DNA of 64,000 nucleotides, taken from Aegilops tauschii subsp. strangulata. Taxonomy: Eukaryota > Streptophyta > Magnoliopsida > Poales > Poaceae. Under the pieces are notes generated by a model, which had not been told where the DNA came from, searched no databases, and was given only the letters and a program-made list of their open reading frames with translations. The position numbers were made by a program, and so were the translations under genes. The number at the start of each line of letters is the position of its first letter. Position 1 is the stretch's first letter. The stretch spans positions 378,115,633-378,179,632 of the forward strand of contig NC_053039.3 of assembly GCF_002575655.3 (NCBI RefSeq), given 5' to 3'. Positions 43,624 through 55,034 of the stretch are shown piece after piece.

Positions 43624-45343
43624 TGAAGGAAATATGCCCTAGAGGCAATAATAAAGTATTATATATTTCCTTATATCATGATAAATGTTTATTATTCATG
43701 CTAGAATTGTATTAACCGGAAACATAATACATGTGTGAATACATAGACAAACAGAGTGTCACTAGTATGCCTCTACTTGACTAGCTCGTTAATCAAAGAT
43801 GGTTATGTTTCCTAGCCATAGACATGAGTTGTCATTTGATTAACGAGATCACCTCATTAGGAGAATGACGTGATTGACATGACCCATTACGTTAGCTTAG
43901 CACCCGATCGTTTAGTATGTTGCTATTGCTTTCTTCATGACTTATACATGTTCCTATGACTATGAGATTATGCAACTCCCGTTTACCGGAGGAACACTTT
44001 GTGTGCTACCAAACGTCACAACGTAACTGGGTGATTATAAAGGTGCTCTACAGGTGTCTCCAAAGGTACTTGTTGGGTTGGCGTATTTCGAGATTAGGAT
44101 TTGTAACTCCGATTGTCGGAGAGGTATCTCTGGGCCCACTCGGTAATGCACATCACTATAAGCCTTGCAAGCATTGTGACTAATGAGTTAGTTACGGGAT
44201 GATGTATTACGGAACGAGTAAAGAGACTTGCCGGTAACGAGATTGAACTAGGTATCGAGATACCGACGATCGAATCTCGGGCAAGTAACATACCGATGAC
44301 AAAGGGAACAACGTATCTTGTTATGCGGTCTGACCGATAAAGATCTTCGTAGAATATGTGGGAGCCAATATGGGCATCCAGGTCCCGCTATTGGTTATTG
44401 ACCGGAGAGGTGTCTCGGTCATGTCTACATAGTTCTCGAACCCAAAGGGTCCGCACGCTTAAAGTTACGATGACAGTTTTATTATGAGTTTATGTATGTT
44501 GATGTACCGAAGGAGTTCGGAGTCCCGGATGAGATCGGGGACATGACGAGGAGTCTCGAAATGGTCGAGACGTAAAGATCGATATATTGGACGACTATAT
44601 TTGGACTTCGGAAAGGTTCCGAGTGATTCGGGTATTTTTCGGAGTACCGGAGAGTTACGGGAATTCGTATTGGGCCTTAATGGGCCATACGGGAAAGGAG
44701 AGAAAGACCCCAAAGGGTGGCCGCACCCCTCCCCATGGGCTAGTCCGAATTGGACTAGGGAAGGGGGCCGCCCCCTTCCTTCTTTCTCCTTCCCCCTTCC
44801 CTTCTCCTACTCCCACAAGGAAAGGAGGAGTCCTACTCCCGGTGGGAGTAGGACTCCCCCCTTTGGCGCGCCTCTCCCTTGGCCGGCTGCCTCCTCCTTG
44901 CTCCTTTATATACGGGGGCAAGGGGGCACCCCACAGACACAACAATTGATCCTTGAGATCTTTTAGCCGTGTGCGGTGCTCCCCTCCACCAAATTACACC
45001 TCGATAATATCATTGCGGAGCTTAGGCGAAGCCCTGCGTCGGTAGAACATCATCATCGTCACCACGCCGTCGTGCTGACGAAACTCTCCCTCAACACTCG
45101 GCTGGATCGGAGTTCGAGGGACGTCATCGAGCTGAACGTGTGTAGAACTTCGGAGGTGCCGTACGTTCGGTACTTGATCGGTCGGATCGTGAAGACGTTC
45201 GGCTACATCAACCGCGTTGTAATAACGCTTCCGCTGTCGGTCTACGAGGGTATGTGGACAACACTCTCCCCTCTCGTTGCTATGCATCACCATGATCTTG
45301 CGTGTGCGTAGGAAATTTTTTGAAATTACTACGTTCCCCAACA
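43624..45343 (+). mobile_element. Angela 3' LTR
   Basis: 1,720 bp, aligned with the 5' LTR by a constant offset of 6,853. Differences seen: near 36991/43844, 37749/44602, 37916/44769, 38298/45151 and 38379/45232. Followed by target duplication GGTTC. Confidence 0.95.
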
Positions 45344-46438
45344 GGTTCATCATCCTCATTGGTGCCTCTCCGATGATGCGTGAGTAGTTCATTGTAGACC
45401 TACAGGTCTGTAGTTAGTAGCTAGATGACTTCCTCCTCTCTTTTGATTCTCAATACAATGGTCTCTTGGAGATCTATTTGATGTAACTCCGGTGTGTTTG
45501 TTGGGATTCGATGAACTTTGAGTTTATGATCAGATCTATTTTATCCATGAAAGTTATTTGAGTCTTCTTTTGATCTCTTATATGCATGATTACTTATAGC
45601 CTCGTATTTCCTCTTCGAATCTTTGGTTTAGTTAGGCCGACTAGATTGATTTTTCTTGCCATGGGAAGAGGTGCTTTGTGATGGGTTCGGTCGTGCGGTG
45701 TTCTTTCCCAGTGACAGAGGGGCAGCAAGACACGTATTGATCATTGCCATTAAGGATATAAAGATGGGGTCTATTCCTACATGAATAGATCTTGTCTACA
45801 TCATGTCATCATTATTATTGCATTACTTCATTTCTCCATGAACTTAATACACTAGATGCATGCTGGATAGCGGTCGATGTGTGGACTTAGTAGTAGGTGC
45901 AGGCAGGAGTCGGTCTACTAATGTTGGACGTGATGCCTATATAATGATCATTGCCTGGATATCGTCATAATTATTTGAAGTTCTGTCAATTGCCCAAGGG
46001 TAATTTGTTTACCCACCATATGCTATTTTTCTTGAGAGAAGCCACTCATGAAATCTACAGCCCCCAGGTCTATTCTTCTTTATTTGCCTTCTGATCTATT
46101 AATTGCCACTTTTATTTTCAGATCTATATTTCCAAAAACCCCAAAATACCTTGCTGCACTTTTTATTTGCATCTTTTATTTATCGTTTTATCGAGATCTA
46201 TTTATCCAATCTACCACAAACTTATCTATCTTTTTACCATGGAGGGATTGACAACCCCTCTCACGCGTCGGGTTGCAAGTATTTGTTCTTTGTGTGTAGG
46301 TACCGTTTACGTAGTGTTGCTTGGTTCTCCTACTGGATTGATACCTTGGTTTTCATAACTGAGGGAAATACCTACCGTACCTATGCTGCATCATCCCTTC
46401 CTCTTTGGGGAAATACCGACGTAGTTCAAGCGACATCA
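45344..46438 (+). mobile_element. 3' LTR of the gag-only element, right fragment
   Basis: Continues 36720-36770 after Angela and matches about 33178-34271 to the terminal CA at 46438. It has a 12 bp extra block (CATTGGTGCCTC) near 45357-45368 relative to the 5' LTR. Confidence 0.85.
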
Positions 46439-46589
46439 GTGAGCTCGGCACGGTGTGGTCAACGTGGTCAACAAATGAGAGTCATCGGAAGATGACTGTA
46501 CGTGGAGAGGCTGACAGTGGGGACGCACCACGCCCATGGACGCATGCATGCAACTGCATCCTTTTTTACCCTGAAAAATAATGTTTTCT

Positions 46590-46755
46590 CCCCCTGACAG
46601 CTCGGCCCACCAACTCCATCTTCGCACGCAAGGAAGTGCGTCCTCATTATGCACAAAATAAATGATTCCTCCCCCTGACAGATGGGACCCATCAGCTATA
46701 TCTTCGCACGCAAGGAAGTGCCTCATTATCCTCCCTGACAGCTGGGACCCACCCG
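46590..46755 (+). repeat. Tandem repeat in the CACTA interior, about 80 bp unit
   Basis: About 2.3 units built on CCCTGACAG-TGGGACCCA and CTTCGCACGCAAGGAAGTGC (near 46621 and 46702). Confidence 0.75.
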
Positions 46756-47019
46756 GTCGAACCATATGTAGGGTTGTCTCTCTGGTCGCGAACGTGTACG
46801 TACATCTTTTTGCGGGTGGAACTTGTACGTACATACTGGTCGATCGATCTCTCTGCAAGGATGAACCGTGGCCGAGCAATGAGCGGCACGTGTGACGTAG
46901 CAGTTGAGGCAGTCCTGTATAAATCATGTACACGTACATACAACTACGCTGCAAGAAAGTAAATACGGCTACGTACGTACATACGGGCGGGGTCTCGAAC
47001 GCGTACAACGACGGTGTCC

Positions 47020-47560
47020 TGTTCATCGGCAGCCAACCGGCTGGGTCAAAACGGAGGAAACTGCGTCGTGTTCATCCGGAGGCAAGCGACTGGGTCAGAA
47101 TGCGTCTTGTTCATCGGGAGCCAATCGACTTTGACGGAACAGCCCAAACCGGGTCCTTTTCATCGACTCGAGGTCTCTCGTCCCGCAAAACGGAGGAAAT
47201 GGAGTTCTCTTCTACCGCCTACGGTCGAAGCGGGGTCCTGTTCATCGGGAGGGGTCTTGCGTACTGCAAAACGGAAGAAACATACTTCTCTCCAACCGCG
47301 TACGGTCGAAACAGGGTCCTGTTCATCGGGAGGGGTCTGGCGTACCGCAAAATGGAGGAAACAGACTTCTCTCAACCGCGTACTATCACGGGGTCCTGTT
47401 CATCCAGCGGCAACCGCCTACACACGGCTGGGGTCCTGTTCATCCAACCCCCACCAGGAACTCTTCATCCACAGCCAACCCAACCGGCTCGACTCACCAC
47501 GTCTCGACTCGTACTACGTATCGCGCGCGCGGCAGCAACGGGCACTGTTCATCCGGAGGC
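47020..47560 (+). repeat. CACTA sub-terminal repeats, TGTTCATC core
   Basis: TGTTCATC or a one-base variant occurs at 47020, 47069, 47109, about 47154, 47239, 47320, 47398, 47438, about 47462 and 47546. Spacings cluster near 40 and 80 bp. The core is usually within GGGTCCTGTTCATCNNNAG. Sub-terminal repeats are transposase-binding sites in CACTA elements. Confidence 0.7.
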
Positions 47561-48126
47561 AACCCAACCGGCTAGCTACGTCTCGCATGGGGGTTCCTAT
47601 CGGCCTCAATAATTAAGCAGCAGCAGCGATTGATCGGGTTCAGTTAGCAGCGAAGGAGTCGGTCGGTTTCAGTTAGCAGCGAAGGGATCGATCGATCGGC
47701 TTCAGTACGTAGCAGCACACGCGATCACTCGGGTTCAGTAAATTAATTGAACGTCTCTTGCTCGGGATCAGTTATAGTGACACGGCGCACCACGCGCGCG
47801 TACGTGAGAAAAGCGCAAACCACAGTGCATCGCTCGGCCACGACCAACCCACCGTAACCGGGAAATCCGTGAAAATTTCCTCGCCCTCACTTCTACCATG
47901 ATTTTTTATGTCATGGACGGCCCAAAGAATGTCATGCAGGTGCGTCCCCGGCCTGCCCAGGACGAAAAGCCCATTTTCTGTGATGATTTTTTGTCATAAA
48001 AGTAGGAGCCCACCACATCTATGGTATTCCGTGTTTTTGTCACAATTATCGTCATAGAAGTGTCATAAGCATGACAAAAAAATTCCGTTTGGCCCATAAT
48101 GTCACGGATGTGTCTTTTTTGTAGTG

Positions 48127-48573
48127 ATGGTAAATAAGTTGGGAGGCGAAACATTAAAGCCCCTATCTTTCTCTATGTTCGACGGATGCTATTTGTTCTA
48201 AAAATATGCTTTGAGTGTTAGCAATCATGGAAGACTATATGATAGTTGAGTATGTGGAATTTGCTAAATCAGAGCTCTTACATAGACCCTTCCTGAAAGT
48301 AAGATGAATTGCAATTGTTTGGTGACTGAGAACATAGTTTGTTAGTTTTCAAGAAACTTTATAGTCTATACTTTAACATGTGAATAGCTTGTTACTTGAT
48401 CATGAGAAGTTCTATGAGATGAGCTACTGTTTATGATATATAATGATGCTAGAAAAAGTGTTTGGAACTATCATTGATCAAATTTATGCACTATGCTAGC
48501 ATTCACACTTCATAAATTATTTCTTTTATCATTTACCTACTCGAGGACGAGCATGAATTAAGCTTGGGGATGC
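48127..48573 (+). mobile_element. Athila-like element E0, end of interior
   Basis: Family-typical AT-rich non-coding tail (GTAAATAAGTTGGGAGGCG...) ending in the purine tract AGCTTGGGGATGC. Its left continuation was cut by the CACTA element. No coding. Confidence 0.7.
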
Positions 48574-49825
48574 TAATACGTCTCCAACGTATCTATAATT
48601 TATGAAGTATTCATGCCATCTTTACAACAATTTTTTATGGTTTTGGTATGATTTGATTAGAACTAACCCGGACTGACGTTGTTTTCAGTAGAACTACCGT
48701 GGTGTCGTTTTTTGTGCAGAAATAAAAGTTCTCGGAATGGGCTGAAAATTCACGATGATTTTTTATGGACCAAAAGAGACCCCCGAAGCACCGAGCTGGG
48801 CCAGGAAGTGATCGAGGAGGCCACATGCCTAGGGGCGCGCCCTACCCCCAGGGAGGGTGCTCCCGGCTAGAGTCCCACAAGCCGGGAGTGCCGCCGGAGT
48901 CTCCCTCTCTCTCTCGATGGCACCGGAGTGTCGCCGGGGGAACCATCGCCGCGATGATCGTCTTCATCAACATCACTTCTTCATCACCTTCCTCATTTCT
49001 TTTAAGCGGTCCACTCTCCCGCACCTCATTGTAATCCCCTAGTTGAACATGGTGCTTTATGCCACATATTATGATCCAAAGATGTGTTGCCATCCTATGG
49101 TGTTTTGAGTAGATTTCTTTTGACTTTTGGGTTGATTGATGATCTAGATTGGTTTGAGTTGTATGTTTTATTTTGGTGCTGTCCTATGGTGCCCTTCGTG
49201 CCGCGCATACCTGAGGGATTCTCGCTGTAGGGTTTGCAATATGTTCATGATTCGCTTGTAGTGGGTTGCTAGAGTGACAAAAGCTTAAACCCGAGTAAGG
49301 GGGTTGTTTGCGTATGGGAGTAAAGAGGACTTGATACTTTAATGCTATGGTTCGGTTTTACCTTAATGATCTTTAGTAGTTGCAGATGCTTGCTAGAGTT
49401 CCAACCATAAGGGCATATGATCCAAGTAGAGAAAGTACTTTAGCTTATGCCTCTCCCTCATATAAAATTGCAATAATGATTACCGATCTTGTTAACAATT
49501 GCCTAGGACAATTCCGCACATCGTTCCATCATTATTCCATACTCGCTATTTGTAATATATTCTAACTTTATGATAACAACACCTATTTTTATATTTTAGT
49601 TCTCCGATATCATACAAGGCTATCTTCTTCATACCCACAACGTAGTTTTATTTCTCGTTTCTAGATGGAAGCAAACGTTCGGTGTACGTAGAGTCGTATC
49701 AGTGGCAGATAGGACTTGAGAGAATATTGATCTTACCTTTAGCTCCTTATGGGTTCGACACTCCATACTTATCACTTCCACCTTTGGAAATTGTTACGAT
49801 GATTCCTTGCACTTGGAGATTATCA
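48574..49825 (+). mobile_element. Athila-like element E0, 3' LTR
   Basis: Starts TAATACGTCTCCAACG (TG changed to TA) and ends CTTGGAGATTATCA, 1,252 bp. The first 200 bp match the LTR at 62810. It is followed at 49826 by interior sequence of another Athila-like element. Confidence 0.7.
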
Positions 49826-50601
49826 TAAGGGAAAATAAGCGTTGTACGAACGTATGATGGCAAAGTAATAAAAGCGACGGACTGCATAAGAAAGGTTGCT
49901 ATCATAAGGGGCAATATAACGTGACGTTCTCTTGTATTAAGAGATTGTGCATACAAAACCAAAAAGTGCATGACAACCTCTGCTTTCCTCTGCGAAGGGC
50001 CTATCTTTTACTTTTATGCAAGAGTCAAAGTATTTTCCTCTATTCCTTTTTATTTTTATCTTTGGCAAGCATCAAGTGGTGGGGAAAGATCTAGGCACAT
50101 ATGCCTAGTTGGATATGAGTGAGCATGAGTTATTATTGTTGACCTCACCCCTGAGGTGAATAAGTTGGGAGGAGAAACTATAAGCCCTTATCTTTCTATG
50201 TGTCCGGTTGAAACCTTTTGCTCATATATATGTTGTGAGTATTAGCAATCATAGAAGATTAAATGATGGTTCAATATGTGGACTAGCCAAAAGGCTTCTA
50301 TAGGAAATCCTTCCTATAAAAATATGATGAATTGTAGTTGCAAAGTTGATTGAGAACATAGTTTGTTGGTTTTCAATAAAGTTTATGCTTTTTAATTCGA
50401 TGTTGTGACGAATTGTTACTTGTTCATGAGAAGCTATATGATGAAGTTTTATGATAATGTTTGTTACTATTATAATATAAGGATGATGCTACTATGTCCG
50501 TATTTAGTTTTTATCGACACCTCTCTCTCTCTAAACATGTGGACATGATTTTCGATATCGACTTTCGCTTGAGGACAAGCAAGGTCTAAGCTTGGGGGAG
50601 T
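49826..50601 (+). mobile_element. Athila-like element E1, end of interior
   Basis: Non-coding tail with GTGAATAAGTTGGGAGGAG near 50154, parallel to 48128 in E0, and the purine tract CTAAGCTTGGGGGAGT before the LTR. No coding. Confidence 0.7.
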
Positions 50602-50971
50602 TGATACATCCATTTTGCATCATGCTTTGTTACTATTATTTATATTGTTTTTATGCTTTATAACACTTTGTGGAGTAATTCTAATGCCTTTTCTCTCATA
50701 ATATGCAAGGTTTACACAAAGAGGGAGAATGTCAGCAGCTAGAATTCTGGACTAGAAAAAGCTATGTCAGAGATACCTATTATGCACATCTCCAAATGAG
50801 CTGGAATTTTACGGAGAATTATTTTGGAATAAATAAAAAATACTGGAGAAAAAAACTACCAGAGGGGGCACCCAGGCGCCCACAAGGCACCAGGGTGCGC
50901 CATCCCTTCCAGGCGTGCCCTGGTGGGTAGTGGGCAGCCTGGCCCACCTCTGGTGCCCACCTTCTGGTATA
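50602..50971 (+). mobile_element. Athila-like element E1, 3' LTR fragment
   Basis: Starts TGATACATCCATTTTGC and breaks off after CTTCTGGTATA, where the related element E2 begins. The same phrase in E2 continues into TAAGTCATTTTAACC, so E2 inserted into E1's LTR at this point. Confidence 0.8.
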
Positions 50972-52484
50972 TGATACGCCCATTTTGCATCATGTTTTCC
51001 TACTGTTATTTATGAAGTTTTTATGCAAAATAATGCTTTTTGGCATAATTCTAATGCCTTTTCTCTCATAATATGCAAGGTTCACACAAAGAGAGAATAC
51101 CGGCAGCTGGAATTCTAGACCTGAAAAAGCTACGTCAGGCTACCTATTCTGCACAACTCCAAATGAGCTGAAACTTCATGAGGAGTCTTTATGGAATAAA
51201 TAAGAATTGTTGGAGCAAACAACTACCAGAGGGGGCCCACCAGGTGGGCACAACCCACCTGGGCGCGCCAGGGAGCCCAGGCGTGCCCTGGTGGGTTGTG
51301 CCCTCCTCGGTCCACCTCCGGTGCCCATCTTCTGGTATATAAGTCATTTTAACCTAGAAAAATCAGGAGAGGACTTTCGGGATGAAGCGCCGCCATCTCG
51401 AGGCGGAACTTGGGCAAGAGCACTTTTGCCCTCCGGCGGAGCGATTCCGCCAGGGGAAATTCCCTCCCGGAGGGGGAAATCATCGTCATCATCATCACCA
51501 ACAACTCTCCCATCTTGGGGAGGGCAATCTCCATCAACATCTTCAACAACACCATTTCCTCTCAAACCCTAGTCATCTCTTGTGTTCAATCTTTGTGCCG
51601 GAACTATAGATTGGTGGTTGTGGGTGACTAGTAGTGTTGATTACATCTTGTAGTTGATTACTATATGGTTTATTTGGTGGAAGATTATCTGTTCAGATCC
51701 GTTATGCTATTTAATACCCCTCTGATCATGAGCATGATTATCATTTGTGAGTAGTTACTTTTGTTCTTGAGGTCACGGGAGAAATCTTGTTGCAAGTAAT
51801 CATGTGAACTTGATATGTGTTCGATATTTTGATGGTATGTATGTTGTGATTCCCTTAGTGGTGTCATGTGAACGTCGACTACATGACACTTCACCATACC
51901 TGGGCCTAAGGGAATGCATTGTGGAGTAGTTATTAGATGATGGGTTGCGAGAGTGACAGAAGCTTAAACCCTAGTTTATGCGCTATTCCGTAAGGGACTG
52001 ATTTGGATCCAAAAGTTTAATGCTATGGTTAGATTTATTCTTAATACTTTTCTCGTAGTTGCGGATGCTTCGAGGGGGTTAATCATAAGTAGGAGGTTTG
52101 TTCAAGTAAGAACAGCACGTAAGCACCGGTCCACCCACATATCAAATTATCAAAGTAGCGAACATAAATCAAACCAACATGATGAAAGTGACTAGATGAA
52201 ATTCCCGTGTACCATCAAGAACGCTTTGCTTATCATAAGAGACCGTTTTGACCTGTCATTTGCCTCAAAAGGATTGGGCTACCTTGCTGCACTTTTCTTA
52301 CAATTACCGTTACTTGCTTGTTACAAATTATCTTGCTATCAAACTACTCGTTACTTACAATTTTAGTGCTTGCAGACATTACCTTGCTGAAAACCGCTTG
52401 TCATTTCCTTTTGCTCCTCGTTGGATTTGACACTCTTACTTATCAAAAGGACTATGATTGGTCCCCTATACTTGTGGGTCATCA
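50972..52484 (+). mobile_element. E2 5' LTR
   Basis: 1,513 bp, TGATACGCCCATTTTGC to CTTGTGGGTCATCA, immediately followed by the primer region. Related to the E1 LTR (about 370 bp comparable). Confidence 0.85.
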
Positions 52485-52495
52485 AGGCTCTTTTC

Positions 52496-52513
52496 TGGCG
52501 CCGTTGCCGGGGA
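52496..52513 (+). other. E2 primer-binding site (tRNA-Asp type)
   Basis: TGGCGCCGTTGCCGGGGA, identical to the site at 34283. Confidence 0.75.
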
Positions 52514-52654
52514 GTGAAGCGCTCTTGGTAAGTGGAAATCGGTAAGGAAAAATTATTACTACATGCTGAAATTTATTGTCACTTGTTACTATAGAGAACA
52601 ATCCTTTGAGGGGTTTGTTCGGGGTATCTTCATCTCGACCGGAACCACAATTAG

Positions 52655-53352
52655 TTGCCCCTCAACCTACCGCACCTACTGAAAGTATTGGTTATGAAAA
52701 TTCCTTCAGGTATGATAGAACAACTGCTAGCTAATCCTGAAGCAGGAGACGGAACCGAACATCCTGAGATGCACTTGATATATGTGGATGAAATTTGTGG
52801 ATTATTTAAGCTTGCAGGTTTACCTAGAGATGAAGCCAAGAAGAAGGTTTTCCCTTTATCTTTGAAGGGAAAAGCATTGGCATGGTATAGGCTATGTGAT
52901 GATATTGGATCTTGGAATTGAAATCGATTGAAATTGGAATTTCACCAAAAAAATTATCCTATGCATCTAGTTCATCGTGATCGGAATTATATATATGATT
53001 TTTGGCCTCGTGAAGGAGAAAGTATCGCTTTATCTTGGGGAGGCTTAAGTCAATGTTATATTCATGCCCCAATCATGAGCTCTCAAGAGAAATTATTATT
53101 CAGAATATTTATGCTCGGCTTTCTCATGATGATTGATCCATGCTTGATACTTCTTGTACTGGTTCCTTTATGAAGAAGACTATTGACTTCCGGTGGGATC
53201 GTTTAGAAAGAATTAAACACAACTCTGAAGATTGGAAACTCGACGAAGGTAAAGAGTCAGGTATTAAGCTTAAGTATGATTGTGTTAAATCTTTTAAGAA
53301 TACCGATGCTTTTCAAAAGTTTACACTAAATATGGACTTGACTCTGAGATAG
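52655..53352 (+). pseudogene. E2 gag, broken
   Basis: Gag capsid-type region with FKLAGLPRDEAKKKVFPLSLKG and AWYRLCDDIGSWN, stopped by TGA near 52919. It continues in frame-shifted pieces (FHQKNYP, then QEKLLFRIF) to the segment ending near 53352. The C-terminal gag portion lacks a zinc knuckle that I can see. Frameshifts occur near 53000-53150. Confidence 0.7.
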
Positions 53353-53564
53353 TAGCCTCCTTTTGTGAATCATTTGCTACTCATGTTGACCTCCCTAAGG
53401 AGAAGTGGTTTAAATATCACCCACCTATCAAATAAGAAATTAAAGAACCGGTAATAGCTAAAGATGAAACTATTATTTATAATGTTGATCCAGTTGTTCC
53501 TACTGCTTATATTGAAAACCCACCTTTCCCTGTTAGGATAAAGGAACATGCTAAAGTTTCAACT

Positions 53565-54008
53565 GTGGTCAACAAAAGTTATATTAGAACTTCCAAACCT
53601 GCTGAACAAATCAAAGTAGAACCTAGTGTTGCTATGGTTAAAGATCTCTTGGTTCAAAATATAGATGGGCATGTTATTTACTTCTGTGGTGAAGGTGCTA
53701 CAATTGCCAAACCCGAAGAAAAATATAAACATAGACCCGTTGTGGGCATACATGTTGTCTCAGTTAAAATAGGAGATCACTGTTATCATGGTTTATGCGA
53801 CATAGGTGCTAGCGTGAGTGCTATTCCTTTTACCTTATATCAAGAAATTATGAATGATATAGCACCCGCTGAAATAGAAGACATATATGTTACTATTAAA
53901 CTTGCTAATAGAGACACCATCACACCACTTGGGATTGTTAGAGATGTTGAAGTCTTGTGTGGGAAAATAAAATACCCTACTGATTTTCTTGTTCTTGGTT
54001 CCCCATAA
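53565..54008 (+). pseudogene. E2 aspartic protease
   Basis: Open for 147 residues. The catalytic region reads LCDIGASVSAIPFTLY, the Asp-Ile-Gly-Ala variant typical of Athila proteases. The frame ends at a TAA (54006-54008). The downstream RT is in the same frame, so this is a point-mutation stop in one gag-pol frame. Confidence 0.75.
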
Positions 54009-55034
54009 GATGACGTTTGTCCCATTATCTTTGGTAGACCTTTGTTGAACAGCGTTAATGCTAAAATAGAGTGTGAGAAACAAACTGTCAGTGTTAGTTT
54101 TGGTGATGAGTCTCATGAGTTTAATTTTTGTAAGTTTAGTAGAAAACATCATAAGAAAGAATTGTCTAGTAAGGATGAAATAATTGGTCTTGCTTCTATT
54201 GTCGTGCCTCCTACTGATCCACTAGAACAATATTTGCTAGACCATGAAAATGATATGCATCTGCATGAAAGAAATGAAATATATAAAAATTTGTTTGAAC
54301 AACGACCTCTGCTTAAACACAATTTGCCTATTGAAACTCTAGGAGGCCCTCCTCCTCCTAAAGGTGATCCTGTGTGTGAATTAAAACAATTGCCAGACAC
54401 TTCGAAATATGCTTATCTCGATGAGAAAAAGATATATCCTGTTATTATTAGTGCTAACCTTTCAGAACATGTAGAAGAAAGATTATTGAAGGTTCTGAAG
54501 AAGCACCGAGCTGCCATCAGATATACTCTTGATGATTTAAAGGGCATTAGTCCCACTCTCTGTCAGCACAAAATTAATATGGAACCTGATGCTAAACCCG
54601 TTGTTGATCACCAACGACATTTAAATCCCAAAATGAAAGAAGGGGTAAGAACAGAAATACTGAAGCTTCTGAAAGCAGGTATAATCTATCCCATAGCTAA
54701 TAGTAGATGGGTAAGTCCCGTTCATTGTGTCCCTAAAAATGGAGGTATTACCATTGTTCCTAATGGCAAAAATGAACTTATTCCACAAAAAATTGTTACT
54801 TGCTATAGAATGGTGATCGATTTTAGAAAATTAAATAAAGCAATTACAAAAGATCATTACCCTCTGCCTTTTATTGATCAAATGCTAGAAAGACTACAAA
54901 GCACACACATTTTTGTTTCCTTGATGGATATTCTGGTTTTTCTCAAATACCTGTTTCACAAGCTGATCAGGAGAGAACCACCTTTACTTGTCCTTTTGGA
55001 ACTTATGCTTATAGACGTATGCCTTTTGGTTTAT
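54009..55034 (+). pseudogene. E2 reverse transcriptase, 5' part
   Basis: Same frame as the protease after one stop: end of protease (FGRPLLNSVNAKIE), the connector region, then RT fingers (AGIIYPIANSRWVSPVH, YRMVIDFRKLNKAITKDHYPLP). A one-base loss near 54915 shifts the frame within the expected Asp-Gly-Tyr-Ser-Gly motif. The coding is cut at 55034 by the Copia insertion, within a Phe-Gly-Leu segment that resumes at 61918. Confidence 0.8.

Larger units (their letters stand above)
36771..45343 (+). mobile_element. Angela/BARE-1-type Copia retrotransposon, complete in outline
   Basis: Identical-length LTRs (1,720 bp each) and a perfect 5 bp target duplication GGTTC (36766-36770 and 45344-45348). 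The primer site, gag, protease, integrase, RT and RNase H are recognisable in Copia order. Five LTR substitutions and no indels are visible by eye, so the insertion is young, yet every coding domain is broken. Confidence 0.95.
32704..46438 (+). mobile_element. Gag-only Athila-like element, 3' LTR truncated and split by Angela
   Basis: 5' LTR 32704-34271, primer site, one gag-like ORF, non-coding interior, and a 3' LTR that lacks its first ~430 bp and is interrupted by Angela (36771-45343). Flanks are GTGCG (32699-32703) and GTGAG (46439-46443), a target duplication with one mismatch. No protease, RT or integrase remnant is present, so it depended on other elements for movement. Interior phrases and LTR ends are of the Sabrina/WHAM/Derami type. 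Confidence 0.8.
46439..48126 (+). mobile_element. CACTA DNA transposon, right end
   Basis: Ends TCTTTTTTGTAGTG, the reverse complement of CACTACAAAAAAGA, followed by ATG (48127-48129) as the likely 3 bp target. The last 250 bp carry repeated TGATTTTTTGTCAT/ATGACAAAA phrases, and 47020-47560 holds a phased sub-terminal repeat. No transposase is recognisable. No matching left end occurs at the expected place, so the element is truncated or rearranged. Long open frames at 46926-47616 follow the repeats and show no domain. Confidence 0.75.

Noticed and set aside
46926..47616. 228- and 200-codon repetitive frames
   Set aside because: They follow the CACTA sub-terminal repeats; the repeat unit happens to be open. 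No domain.
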